Under the pieces are notes generated by a model. The model searched no databases. It was not told the origin of the DNA and worked only from the letters and a program-made list of their open reading frames with translations. This document shows, piece after piece, positions 49,901-61,940 of a stretch of DNA of 64,000 nucleotides (its first letter is position 1; every line of letters begins with the position of its first letter). Source of the stretch: Gyrodactylus bullatarudis (Eukaryota > Platyhelminthes > Monogenea > Gyrodactylidea > Gyrodactylidae); assembly GCA_012064415.1 (NCBI GenBank), contig SSNU01000129.1:277438-341437 (forward strand), given 5' to 3'. The position numbers were made by a program, and so were the translations under genes.

Positions 49901-50527
49901 AATGACCTTGAAGGGAAAAAGGATTTACGTATCTATCTTTCCCTGTGCAGAAAAATGATGATTACTTTCTATGAAATATTTTTTCCAACTTCACCATTAT
50001 CGATTGGATCTTATAGTGTGTGTTGGGTTCTTTAAATTTTTTAGTTTGTATTGTTTATAGATTGTCATGGGTTATCTCTCAAAATCTCTCTTTATCAGTA
50101 TCTCTTTTGTCCGCGCCCTTTAATTTTAGTACATAATGTCAAATAGACTAGATTATAGAGGGAAATAGCGGAGAATGTCTATTTTACTTTACAAGATGTA
50201 ATTCAAACAACACTTAAAATTTTCTGTTTTTTTTCTACCCGTTTCTAGGTAAAAAATAACAAGAAAATCCTTCTAATATATTTCATCAGACTTTATTATT
50301 TCCTTTTGCTCAACTAGGTTGTTTCCTATGGAATTTTATTTATTTCAACTTTTTCTAAAACGTATCCCTATGCTTTAGGTTTCGGTGGATGTAAGTTCAT
50401 CTCATTCGAGGATAGACACTGGCATTCAGAATGCTTCTCCTGCTCAAAATGCCAAACGAATCTTGTTGGAAGTGGCTTCTTAACCTCTGAAGATCAGTCA
50501 ATATTGTGCAGTGAATGTGGAAGATGA
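40902..50527 (+). CDS. Lmpt: PET and six-LIM-domain protein, Limpet
   Basis: Cytoskeleton and muscle-associated adaptor of the FHL-related Limpet group. Coding exons 40902-41165, 41470-41724, 44946-45212, 47281-47481, 48949-49113, 49185-49554 and 50379-50527 join in phase into 556 aa. The N-terminal CINC..C.G..W..FCSSCKCSYRKHDI module and GLSWLPAGTTEDNLTEVIKK form a PET domain, as in testin and LMCD1. Six LIM domains follow. The first starts CCNC with a long loop before WHIECFTCTAC. The next ones contain HFACKSCDVSLTGQRY, RHWHEKCFKCSSCE, WHEDCFICFECKQPIG, WHKECFNCTSCGKQLAG and RHWHSECFSCSKCQ. The sixth ends SECGR-stop, so the last zinc ligand is Cys. Zinc-binding Cys/His are intact where checked. 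The introns reach 3.2 kb. The poly(A) signal AATAAA is at 51042-51047. Confidence 0.95.
43221..43264 (-). repeat. Penelope-like terminal motif, copy 2
   Basis: On the minus strand reads GTCGGTGTAGGGTCTGATGA then GAACCGACGAAAATAAAG. Here the core block is CTGATGA, the canonical hammerhead sequence, where the other copies have CTGAAGA or CTAAAGA. It lies in a Limpet intron. Confidence 0.6.
43450..43730 (-). pseudogene. piggyBac transposase relic
   Basis: Minus-strand translation in shifted frames gives ITVDEQLISYRGNVKFKMYI then PSKP, followed after a frameshift by KYGIKLCAACGAKNSYLLNA then QIYSGKE. After a further shift comes FIADNFFSSIDLAKYL. These match the conserved catalytic-core stretch of piggyBac/PGBD transposases (DEQ.v.frGr..fr.YiPsKP.KyGiK). 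At least two frameshifts plus stops make it non-functional. It sits in the 3.2-kb Limpet intron 2. Confidence 0.85.
46365..46382. repeat. (CT)n microsatellite
   Basis: Nine CT units in the Limpet intron upstream of the LIM2 exon. Confidence 0.9.
47536..47553. repeat. (TA)n microsatellite
   Basis: Short TA run about 55 bp inside the intron after exon 47281-47481. Confidence 0.85.
49867..49884. repeat. (GT)n microsatellite
   Basis: Nine GT units, followed by TA repeats, in the last Limpet intron. Confidence 0.9.
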
Positions 50528-51117
50528 ACGCAAGCTCAATGTTTAGATAAAAAGTAACCAGCCCAAACATAAGACCCTGATCAACAGCAACAAAAAAGAT
50601 ATTTACCCTTACAAGTGTGAACTCATTAAAAGCATTATTATTATTATTAGAGTTGAATGATGATAAGTAAAGACAAGCACCATAACACATAATCCTTTTC
50701 GTTAACTTTTCTAATTCTGCTTCTTTTGATTTATTTTATTGAATGCTATTAAAAAATAATCTCCAACTCTCAGGTGAAAATTCATCATAACTTTGGGATA
50801 TAATTTTTCCAAGTCTCTCTTGAATCCTTCTTTTCTACCTCTTGGACTATTCAAAAAATGGTTGTTAATGAACACTTGATCCTTCTCAAATCAATGAAGA
50901 TGGTGGACAGAAATCTTGGATATTACATGATTTTTATGAGAATACTCCTGCCTTGAAGATAAAAAAACATAGTTAAATACAATAGTTTTGAAGATGTAAA
51001 ACCTGCTTAGAACTCTATATTACTGAACAGTATTTATATGAAATAAATGTTTTATTATAATGAAAATATCGCAAAAGGTTCAAGATCAAGTTTTATTTAT
51101 CAAAAATATACATTTAA
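50528..51117. other. Limpet 3' UTR meeting the DUS2 3' end
   Basis: Poly(A) signals are AATAAA (+) at 51042-51047 and AATAAA (-) at 51092-51097, about 45 bp apart. The transcripts end tail to tail and need not overlap. No ORF of interest. Confidence 0.7.
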
Positions 51118-52813
<1,696 letters not shown>

Positions 52814-52897
52814 TGTAAATCTGAGCGTAAGGAAAATTATTCGACACAGAAACATTGATTAAATCAATAAAGAAAAACTAAATATCCAGAATAGGCT

Positions 52898-53323
52898 TTA
52901 TTTATAAATAGGTAATTTTTGATGAACAATTTCTGGGTAATCCTTATCGGGAAAGATGCGTTTCATCAATGAAAACCATCTGATGACATTTGAAAACTTC
53001 TCAAAATCAGAATATGAGAATTTTACCTAGAATGAGCTAATTATATCTCACTAAAATGGGTTTGACAATATCACAAACATGTAGATCAGTTGATTTTGGT
53101 TGGACGCCCGTTATGAACAAAGTTTTCTCGAGTATTAAATTTAATTCTTCAAAAAAGCTCCACTTTTCTTCTTCGCTGCACTTATTCACAAGATGATTAG
53201 GTTTTAAAGATTTGAACTGCTGAAATGAAGCTTTCTCAAAGGCTGTTTCAGCTAAAACAAGATATAAAATGACGTCTCACGTTCTAGTTCAAGAGAAAAT
53301 AGGGAATTAGTGTTGTCACACAT
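52898..53323 (-). CDS. Small GST C-terminal-fold protein, EEF1E1/AIMP-like
   Basis: A 123-aa protein encoded by exons 53323-53281, 53251-53052 and 53026-52898; the introns are 29 and 25 nt and all junctions are in phase. It starts MCDNTNSLFSLELEPETAFE. The central FFEELNLILEKTLFITGVQP KSTDL.. and FSNVIRWFSLMKRIFP follow the helical GST C-terminal pattern (LN..L....FLTG...T..D....... NV.RWF). The closest I can name is the GST-like domain of EEF1E1/AIMP3 and other multisynthetase-complex proteins, where it serves as a docking module; this is inference. There is no GST N-terminal thioredoxin fold. The stop codon overlaps AATAAA, and DUS2 begins only 42-84 bp downstream on the same strand. Confidence 0.62.
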
Positions 53324-53435
53324 ATTTTATTTCAAATAATGGAAACATTTCAACAAAAAAGATGCAGCAACAAAGCTTTGTTTAAGTTCTTCCAAAATTT
53401 TTATTTGAATCAAGATTCTTTACATGCCTTTTGAT

Positions 53436-53606
53436 TTAAAAACCATAAACAAATCTTTTGTCGAAACTTTCAGGGCCGTCAAAAGATCTTTTTGTTCCCT
53501 CTGGTTCAAATCCGTAGAAAAATCTTTTGTGGTTTGTTATTCTCTCAGCGCTTACGACGCATGAGAATAGTATGACAAATAAGAGATAAAATGAATATCC
53601 GTTCAT
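53436..53606 (-). CDS. Candidate secreted peptide precursor A (two KR-F-x-Y-G-F units)
   Basis: ORF of 56 aa, shorter than usual gene-calling limits. The signal peptide is MNGYSFYLLFVILFSCVVSA. The rest, ERITNH then KR, splits at three dibasic KR sites into FFYGFEPEGT, SFDGPESFD and FVYGF-stop. That is the layout of a neuropeptide or peptide-hormone precursor: signal, spacer, and short peptides between KR sites. No peptide ends in Gly, so C-terminal amidation is not expected. A poly(A) signal AATAAA (minus strand) lies about 30 bp after the stop at 53400-53405. A possible 5' UTR intron (GTGAGT..TTACAG, 35 nt) ends 17 bp before the ATG. A similar precursor lies 708 bp away on the opposite strand. 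I recognise no known family. Confidence 0.72.
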   Translation of the reverse strand: MNGYSFYLLFVILFSCVVSAERITNHKRFFYGFEPEGTKRSFDGPESFDKRFVYGF

Positions 53607-54314
53607 GTTAAAGATTAAAGATTCTGTAATTTAGATAATTAGGTAATTTCAGACTCACTTTCTGAGATTTGCTCACCAATATTTTTGTTCCTTGAATAAA
53701 ACTAAATTCACATTGCTCCTGATTGGCTACATGCGAATTAGCCACATACAATTGCCAATGAGGATCTCCGATCTGATTCGAAAGGAACTTGACTCAAAAT
53801 AATTGCAATTGGATTATTATTACGTTTAATTTTATATTTTCAGATTTAAATCTTATATTCATCACAAATTTACCTATTTATTTAATATTTTTATGTACTA
53901 AAAAGTAGTTTGACGAACTAAAAACAATAATTTTACTTGAAATTTATTTTTAGCTCTTTTTCTGTTTAGTCAAAGGTTACTCTGTACAAAATTCATCTCA
54001 TTTGATAATTGATAAGATATTAATTAATGAATTTAGTACTTGTTAATTCATTTGAGCGAATGATGACATCCTCTTCAGGCAGACAGTTTATGCATCAAAA
54101 AAGTAATCATATTAATGTACTTTGTTAGGAAATTTATATAAAAATACATTTAGTATATCTGTATGAGAAGTAGTATTGATAAATATGTTTTTCAATCTTG
54201 TATTTGGAGAGAAATTCATCAGACCAATCAAAGAGTGCGCTTAAAATTATCATTTCTCATAAGTTTTCATTTAAAATCGTAAACTCTTCACTTATTCAAT
54301 AACTCCCAAGTAAA
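53607..54314. promoter_or_regulatory. Divergent intergenic region between the two peptide-precursor genes
   Basis: 708 bp with no ORF of note. It contains CCAAT-type motifs in matching orientation for each gene: attgg near 53726 for the minus-strand gene (read as ccaat) and accaatc near 54217 for the plus-strand gene. Shared regulation is plausible but unproven. Confidence 0.4.
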
Positions 54315-54461
54315 ATGGAAAAGATAATACAAGTCTTGAGTTTGATATTTTTGATCGTACAAATCTTCCAAGGCCATTCAATCTACTCACGACAGCCTTT
54401 GATGAGCAAAAGATTTCTCTATGGCTTTCCATTGCCAGAAGAAGAAGGTGATTACGAGTAG
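54315..54461 (+). CDS. Candidate secreted peptide precursor B (one KR-F-x-Y-G-F unit)
   Basis: ORF of 48 aa. A hydrophobic signal peptide (MEKIIQVLSLIFLIVQIFQG) is followed by the spacer HSIYSRQPLMS, then KR and the peptide FLYGFPLPEEEGDYE to the stop. It shares with precursor A a signal peptide, one KR site and an immediately following F-(F/L/V)-Y-G-F. The peptide is acidic and unamidated. The last codons and the 3' UTR (54443-54641) are duplicated at 55520-55703 on the far side of a retrotransposon relic. The gene itself appears intact. The two genes look like diverged paralogues in head-to-head orientation. Confidence 0.68.
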   Translation: MEKIIQVLSLIFLIVQIFQGHSIYSRQPLMSKRFLYGFPLPEEEGDYE

Positions 54462-55703
54462 TTGATAAATCAAACTGTAATACTCTATTATCTAAACGTT
54501 TATTTATGAATAATTAATTAATTGTTTAAAAAATTGTTATTATTATCAAACGAAAGTGATAATTCTTGTTTTTATTTTACGACTTTTTCTCTCTTAAATA
54601 TAATATGCTCACTTGTCCAGTCACAAGGATAAGAATCTATATAAAGATCATTTTCAATGGTAAACTATCTTCCTCTGCCTCAATAAGCTCTGGTGTACCA
54701 CAAGGCTCTATCATAGGTCCTTTTATATTCAACTTAATCTTCTCCTGTGTTAAACCCTCATGCTCGACGGTAAAATTCTTCAAATATGCTGATGATATTA
54801 AAATCCTCATCAACATTGAAAATGGTTTAAGCAACGAAATCCAACACTTAAAAAGTACATTGAGCAACATTGGCCTCAAAATTAATCAAACAAGACTAAA
54901 ATTATGTCTCTTAATAGTACAATATCTCCTAATGGCTCCTTCCCTTACGAGTTGGTTTCATCCATTATTGACCTTGGCCTCAGTATGACAACAGCCTCAA
55001 TACCCACATTCATTCTCAGGAAATCCTCAAGAAAGTCAGATGTAAAAGTTATTTCACCAGGAGATTTGTGATTAACCCTACCTTAAGGATATCCCTGTAT
55101 AAATCTCTAATCCTGCCTTATCTTGATTATGGATCTGGAATCCTTTGTAATCTTCCTGTTGGGACAGCCAAAAAACTTGAGAGAATACAATTCTTCTATT
55201 TACGTTCATGTTATGGTCCTCTTTCTTACAAAGAATTACTTGATCGTTCGAATTTACATCCTCTATGGCTCAGACGGATTTCAGATGCAGCAGTTCTGTA
55301 TTCCAAACATGCCTTAAAACCAAATGGCCATTACAACTTAAGATCACGCCAGGGATACTCAATTCTTCTCAATATTCTGCTCCCACTCCGTATCAGATTC
55401 AAGATTGACTTTTCTACTTTTAAGAACAAGAAGATTTCATATATTTGTAATTATTTATTGTCCTATGTACCAGATAACCACAACTATTTTTATAATTTTT
55501 TCAAATAAAAATCTAGTATAGAAGGTGATTACGAGTAGTTGATAAATCAAACTGTAATACTCTATTATCTAAACGTTTATTTATGAATAATTAATTAATT
55601 GTTTAATAAATTATCACACGAAAGTAATAATTCTTGTTTTTATTTTACGATTTTTTCCCTCTTGAATATAATACTCGTCCTGTCACAAGGATAAGAATCT
55701 ATA
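54443..55703. repeat. About 190-bp direct duplication flanking a retrotransposon relic
   Basis: Copy 1 is 54443-54641 and copy 2 is 55520-55703. The first roughly 100 bp are nearly identical (AGAAGGTGATTACGAGTAGT onward); later parts show small indels and substitutions, and the copies end at AAGAATCTATA. Copy 1 contains the end of peptide gene B. The intervening 878 bp hold the reverse-transcriptase fragment. Confidence 0.88.
54642..55508 (+). pseudogene. Decayed non-LTR retrotransposon reverse transcriptase (5'-truncated)
   Basis: The first open part encodes FNGKLSSSASISSGVPQGSI then IGPFIFNLI, and FKYADDIKILINI: the SGVPQGS and YADD reverse-transcriptase motifs of LINE elements. After a frameshift, 55068-55508 encodes LRISLYKSLILPYLDYGSGI and LHPLWLRRI, the region downstream of the catalytic domain in Jockey/CR1-like LINEs. 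The endonuclease and the 5' RT blocks are missing. The 3' end runs into a short A-rich stretch (AAATAAAAAT). It has at least one frameshift and is non-functional. The clade is not resolved. Confidence 0.85.
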
Positions 55704-58700
55704 AAGGTAATTAAGAAGAAAAAAGAATTCATCTCAGAACAGAGGGATGCTCAATAAAATATAAAATGAAGTGATAGAAAAACCAACGTATATTATATAC
55801 ATTGTTTATTCCTTCATCTGGGAATATTTGATCAAGAGAGATCGATTTTGAATCAAAAGTTTTCATTGCATTTCCAAAAAATTTACTTTTTAACGATAAA
55901 AACGCTCACTTAATCCCAAAATTGGAAATACATTTAATTCAAAAGAGAAAACATGTCTAAGTGGATGTAATCAAAGATTTAACTTTCCAGGACTCTGGAA
56001 AAATAAAAAATTGCAGAAAAATAAAAACACGTGAAAATGAAGATTAAATTGCACGACATCATGCGAAATAAGTTATTTGAAATTTACTACGATAATAAGT
56101 CTCAATTTGTCCTTAATGTTTAGAATTTTCTTTTGTCTTCAGAATTAGAAAAAGGACCAATATCAAAGCCAGATAACTAAAAAGACATACGGATGAAAAA
56201 TAGTATTGATAAAAAGACATATTTTCTATATCGATCAACTCCAAGAAGAAAATATTCGTTTTGAATCTGATTTGAATGCTTTTGATAATAAAATAGGTCA
56301 TCAACCTTTCAAGGTTTCAGACTAATTTGATAGGACAAGAAAATTTGTCTTTGATCAATAGAATTTAGGAGATGTAAAATTTGTAATTTTTGAAAATGCT
56401 TTTTTAAAAATCATACATTTTGATTGGGAAATCACAGCTGAACAGATTCTGTAAAATAAAATATTGATGCAGCATATCCATCCATCAGTTAATGATAACA
56501 ATGATATCCCAATTTCTAAATCTCAAAAACTGAATCGATATGTACACTGTACATTGCACATAGTACAGTACAGTATGGAACTGTAATTTTATTTCAAAGA
56601 CAGAAGAATGTAAGATGGGAAAATGTTGCATCTCGGTAACCTGAAGAAATATACAAGTACAAGTCTTGAAATGATGATCTCTTAAAATATGTTCTTTTTT
56701 CTATTGACTGGTGAGGAAATTAATAACGCTCTTAGGGAATATTTCTCTTTTCCAGTTAAATTTTTATTTCACCAACAATTCGAGTTAACCTTAGCTATCA
56801 AGTTTTTGTAGCTTATTTTTATTGTATTTCGTTCAAATGGTTTCGTGCTTGAGCATAATGAATTTTAATAGTTTTGAACCAAATGTAGTCCTTCAGAGAA
56901 CTGTTCAGCATAAACTGAATGTAACGTTGTTCGCTTGGTCTTGACTATGTTGTCTTCTGGCTTGTATTGGTCTATCTGTAGAAACTGAATATGGAAGAAA
57001 GGGGTTTTACATTACCCTGATAAACATTATGGTCAAGATAACAAATAATTTTACTTTGTTGCTTGTGATCGGGGTGCATTTTCACGAAAATATTCTTGAT
57101 TTTTTTAAAAACCTCAAATTTCCAATTTCATATCAACTAGCTAAAGAAACATCACTTTAAAAGTAGATTTCATTTTGAAAGGACAATGAACTCATTTTTA
57201 TTGTGTTTAGAGTCTCATTTTTCTGTAATAAATATTTTATGAATTTATCAATGGAAAGTATTTTAAATTTAATTCATAATTCGATTTTGATAAACATCAT
57301 CTTTTCACTGGAATAATCCCATACTGCGTAATCTATAACCATTAAAGGTACACTTAGTGTTATGATGATATATTATTTTGATAAATGGTGCGTTTTTATT
57401 TAAAATCTGCTCAATCTAATCTATCTTTCCTGAAAAAAATCACGAATAAAGATCCAGCCATATGATTTGAAAGATTTTGAGCTTCTCTAAAATTAGGCAT
57501 TCAGTCGATATTACAATTTAAATTGCAATTAAAGTTAAAGTTATAAATACACTGTATTCTCACATTCTTTCTTCTATCCGAGTAGGCATATCTGTAAGAG
57601 AAGTAGACATTTCATCATACAAATCGAAATTATATTTGTTTCAAATTTTTTTCTGATATGCTAAATTGAAGTTGAAAAAGTCAATTTTTGAATTGACCCC
57701 AGTTTTTTTCAATGGTTCTACTACGACAAAGGACTATTTTCGAATGATTTCAGTATATAATTTTGTGCATGAACATATTATCAAAAGTGGTATTTTCTCA
57801 TTCGAAACTTGTATTTCACTGTTTCTGATCAAGATTTAAGTCAGTTCTAAAATAGATCTGAATTCATTCATAAATAGTAAGATTTATGGTTTGTGTATCA
57901 TTTGAGTTTACAACTCGAATGTATAGAAAATTTCATAATTACGATGCATTATTTTGTAAGGGAGATAGATACAGACACTGGAATATCAAACTGTAGATAT
58001 TGAATGTTTTTCGGAAGAGACTTGAAATGCATGAGAACAATGTTAATATGTTTGTTATATAAATGTAACATGTAAATTTAGAAAACATTCAATCGGAAGA
58101 ATGTTCAGTTGAATATCAATATTTTCATTTGATTTATAATAAGAGAATTTTCCGGGTTAAAAGATCTATTTCAAGCCTCTCAAATAGTAGTAGTATTAAT
58201 AGCCAAGTATTAAAAATACCAGGTGTCTGTGAACTGAGGAATTGGCAAAGAAACTTTTACGAAATTATGAATTTTATAATAATATTATGGAGTACAAGTT
58301 GAAAAAACCCCTCCACTGGTTGTTAACCTCGGTCTTAATTATGATAACTATAAGATAGTTATACTGTAGTAACTGAACAAAAATATTTCTGAATCCGAAT
58401 ATTCAATTTTTGGATTTCGAAATTGTGCCGAATTTTCACTTTTTCAACATTTTTGTTAACAGGAACAGCAGTAAAAATGATTATGAGACTTAATACGTTG
58501 ATCCAACAGACCAAAGATCAAATGAAGGGATCCCATTGTGACTTTAAAATCACATGGATCTAATTATTATTTAAAAATTCCTATTTCATCAAATTGTTTT
58601 TTCTGATTGTATTTTTTTATTATTTGATTTGAGTTTTATTTTTTGCGTTATTTGTCCGTAGATTAATACAGGTGTATTAAGCCTGAAAATCTCCTTGCTT

Positions 58701-59290
58701 GGTTCACGAGTTGAGTATGCCTTTTTTGCCTTTTTTCATCCAAGAAAGCTTTTTTTGCATTTAAATACATAAGAATCCCCCGTCCAATCTCAGATACAAT
58801 CAACAATTTATAAAAATATGACATTGAATTTGCTCTCTGGGTACGACTTCAATGAAAAAATCGAAGGCTGTCAACTTTAAAATCATCATGATATTCTGCA
58901 TTTAATGATAACAAAAATCCTAGCTAAAATTAAATACTAAGTTCGGAAATTCAATTGAAACTTCCCTGTACTCTCCAAAGTTAGAGAAAATCATAAGCAA
59001 AATGGTCCAAAAGAATATTTAAAAAATATAATCAATCAGATTTCAGAGATTCTAGATATTTATAATTAATTCGTTGGATTATCATCCTTAACCAATGATA
59101 ATAAAAAACTTTTATCATTTATAAATGGTTGATGGGTTGAAAACGGTTGTGATAAAAATTTGTTTTGAAAAATTGAACCAGTTCGTATCCATACCATGCA
59201 AGTTGCAAAAGTTTATCGGTAAAATGTATTTAATTTATTTTTGGGCTGCTGACCTGGACTCATGCTGGAGTTAAGAACGAACGGAAGATT
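55704..59290. other. Gene-free AT-rich region with scattered repeat fragments
   Basis: No convincing coding sequence. One right terminus of the GTTGACATGAAG MITE family lies at about 57125-57148 (tatcaactagctaaag). A stretch near 58720-58760 rich in GCCTTTTTTGCC resembles 59680-59725. Confidence 0.5.
57122..57148. repeat. Right terminus of the GTTGACATGAAG MITE family
   Basis: Reads catatcaactagctaaag, the reverse complement of the family left end with two changes. The partner end was not found. Confidence 0.4.
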
Positions 59291-59293
59291 TGT

Positions 59294-59345
59294 TTTGGTG
59301 AATAAAGCTTTATTTTCGTCGGTTCTCTTCAGACCAAACACCGAC
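59294..59345 (-). repeat. Penelope-like terminal motif, copy 3
   Basis: On the minus strand reads GTCGGTGTTTGGTCTGAAGA then GAACCGACGAAAATAAAGC, followed by TTTATTCACCAAAAC. GTCGGT and ACCGAC are complementary. The downstream plus-strand sequence (..ccaatagcatttattcacc) resembles that after copy 2 at 43221. Confidence 0.65.
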
Positions 59346-60431
59346 TATCGATATATATTTAAGCATGAACTAATGATGGGAACATTTAGGTTTAGCCAAT
59401 AGCATTTATTCACCAGGAGTTGACCAATTGGAGTTGAGTGTGTTCATACTCCTCGGGCTGTGAGGAATGCATTTTTTTTGATCACCGGTTGGTAATCCTT
59501 TCCTCTGTTTCCCCGTATTTTTGTGTTGCTTAGGAGATGTAGAGAGGTTTCATTATCGCGTAGTCGTAGGAGTCTGCACTTCTGGTTAGAAAAAATATCT
59601 CTTTCGATCATCATGGCTCATATTTGTTTCCCAGTTGTATTTAATTTTTATTTGCCTTTTATCCAAAATTTTGTCTGAAAAAATGCCTTTTTATCATTCA
59701 AAAACTGCCTTTTTCTGTTTGCCCTAGTTATAACTTTTAACTAGTTTACTGGCCGAAGAAATTCCCAACTTAAAATAATCTTATTTAATTACTCCGAATA
59801 GAGTTGAAAAATTTATCAATTCAAAATTTATTTTTTAATCTCTTCATTAAAAAAAACATTGCGTTGATAAGGGTAAATTTGAATTCAATAGAGCTTGTTA
59901 CTCTAAAGTCACAGTGGGACTTGAGGCGTTAAGATACCGACATCAATCGGGTCAACATCGGGTTCAAATTAAGCTACTAGAGTTTTAACAACTGATCGGT
60001 TCATTTCATAATCGGATCCAAAATGTATTTGTGCTCCGGAAAAAATATTTAGATTTTGGTCAAATTAGTAAATTCTCATCTACATATTGGAGTCAGACGA
60101 TAACATAAAATAAACAAAGTTTATTAAATATTCTGGCATTTCATAAATGAAACAATCATCAAATATGTAAAAATCTATACCCTTTAGCTGGTTCCAGAAC
60201 CGATTGAATTGCGAAATCTTGTACATGTTCAAATCTATTTGAAATATAAAGTGGGTTGATATGAGGATTAGAATCTAGGATTTTTACACAAACCTCGATT
60301 TTTTCATCAAAATCGAATGTTAAAGATTTATTGGAATCCTACTCGTGTTGCCCACTTTTACGATTTAAAGAAAAAAATTATGAAAACAAATTATTTTCAT
60401 GATCGGTCGTAACATATATAAATGTATCTAA

Positions 60432-60484
60432 AGTCGGTGTTTGGTCTAAAGAGAACTGACAAAAATAAAGCTTTATTCACCAAT
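60432..60484 (+). repeat. Penelope-like terminal motif, copy 4
   Basis: Reads AGTCGGTGTTTGGTCTAAAG then AGAACTGACAAAAATAAAG and CTTTATTCACCAATAA, in plus orientation. It precedes by 28 bp an ORF starting MTSSQQAQNNFEEIRQLLSS (60512), which has a relative at 18126. This suggests the terminal repeat sits just upstream of an element's coding region. Confidence 0.6.
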
Positions 60485-60511
60485 AATCCTTCGTTCATTC
60501 TTAACTTTAGC

Positions 60512-60571
60512 ATGACTTCGAGTCAGCAAGCCCAAAATAATTTTGAGGAAATCAGGCAACTGCTGTCTTCA
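60512..60571 (+). pseudogene. Start of a repeat-encoded ORF (QQ..F.EIRQ motif), second copy
   Basis: Encodes MTSSQQAQNNFEEIRQLLSS and then runs into the host MITE sequence. Similar at protein and DNA level to 18126-18191. Confidence 0.45.
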
Positions 60572-61047
60572 ATAAAGTTATGCATTAGAACAGATTTTGC
60601 ATATTCGGCCTTCTTGTCTTATTGTGATTTTGAAAATAAACTTTTGATAACTCATTTACTTTGAAATCAATAAAAACTTTCACTTTAAAGTTAGAAAACG
60701 TGGGATTTTGACGCCAAATCAAAATTTGAAAGGGGACCATATTTTTCATGAAAATAATTTTTTTTTCAAATCGTAAAAGTGGGCAACATGAGTGGGATTT
60801 TAAAAAAATATTAAAAATTTTTGATGAAAAAATCGAGGTTTTCGTAAAAATTATAGATTCCCAACTCCTAATCAAAATCTTACGGAAAGAGTTTTTTTGC
60901 ATGATTTGAACGTAATGAAAATAGAATAAATAATTATAATTAATCCGGTTTCAGAGTTGAAAATGATATTAACCAATGAAAAATTAAGGTTACTAGATTC
61001 TAAACTCATAAGGAATGTTGGAGAACAAGCAAAAAATCAGTGACATA

Positions 61048-61298
61048 AGTTTTATTTCGCCGGGTTTCTTTAGACTTAATCCCAGACTGACATTTATAAA
61101 ATGTTACAATGCATGTTTTTCTGCCCTTCCATTGATTCGAAACTGCTCAGAGAGGAAGGGATGTGAATTTGCAATTCTGTTTCCAGGCGGTTTCACTCTC
61201 GGTTTCTTCTCCATACTTGGGCCCCCTTTAAACTTTAGGAATTCATCTATCAGTAACTGCCCACTGTATCTTCTAATTGGGTGATGAATTTTCCTCAC
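61048..61298 (-). pseudogene. GC-rich-subtype Penelope-like terminus plus coding relic
   Basis: The terminus at 61048-61088 reads, on the minus strand, GGGATTAAGTCTAAAGAAAC then CCGGCGAAATAAAAC, matching 20559-20600. It is followed on the plus side by a minus-strand ORF (61104-61298) containing RRYSGQLLIDEFLKFKGG. Its relative lies at 21105-21270, also next to such a terminus. Confidence 0.5.
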
Positions 61299-61940
61299 TA
61301 CTTTTATATATTAAGGTATTTAATTAAATAAAGTAGATTTTCAAAATTGTCTTTACAACGAATGGACCATATTATTGCTGACAAGAGTAATCTGTTGGTA
61401 ATTTTTTCTTCCTTGAAGGTAACTCAGATCCTATGGCTTTGTATTAGTTTTTCATATCTACAGTGAAAAATCTTTATGAGCTGAAGTTTTATAATTAGTC
61501 CTATATAGTCATTTTTCAATATCTAAAATTTCCCATATCCCTAATCTGGCATCTTTTCATTTATAATAAGAATTATTATTATTAATTGGACTTTTTTATA
61601 TTTAGATACTTGAAAAATCTATTTTCCGTATCTTTTTTTATTTAGAAAAACAGAATTCTTTCAAAGTACACAATAACGTATTATGAACAAAAAGATGCTT
61701 TTTTTCCCATACTTTTGTGTTTGCACAGAAATCTTTGTTCCCTATAAAGGAATACATTACATTGAAGACTCGCCATTTTCAGATCAACTTTAGTTTATAT
61801 AAAATTTTTTTTGGTACTAATAATAACGTTAAAAACTAGCGTATTCAAAATTTGTTCCTAAAAATTTAACTGCAGTACAACTGTTGTATTTTATTCAAAA
61901 GATTCTCAACTTTGTCACATATTCCTCGATCAGTCATCAG

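Larger units (their letters stand above)
60240..60890. mobile_element. GGGAATCTATGA-subtype MITE with nested Penelope-like insertion
   Basis: The left arm starts near 60244 (gggttgatatgaggattaga) and includes aacctcgattttttcatc and cctactcgtgttgcccactt. The right arm at about 60770-60885 carries the reverse complement (aagtgggcaacatgagtggg, aaaaaatcgaggttttcgta). Between the arms, at 60432-60600, lies a Penelope-like terminus and ORF start, so the second element inserted into the first. Confidence 0.65.

Noticed and set aside
53436..54461. KRFxYGF peptides as allatostatin-A, tachykinin or opioid-type peptides
   Set aside because: Allatostatin-A needs YxFGL-amide, tachykinins an FxGxR-amide and opioids an N-terminal YGGF; none fits and no amidation Gly is present.
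58720..59725. GCCTTTTTTGCC-type segments as one element
   Set aside because: Only short low-complexity matches; no inverted termini or target duplication could be defined.
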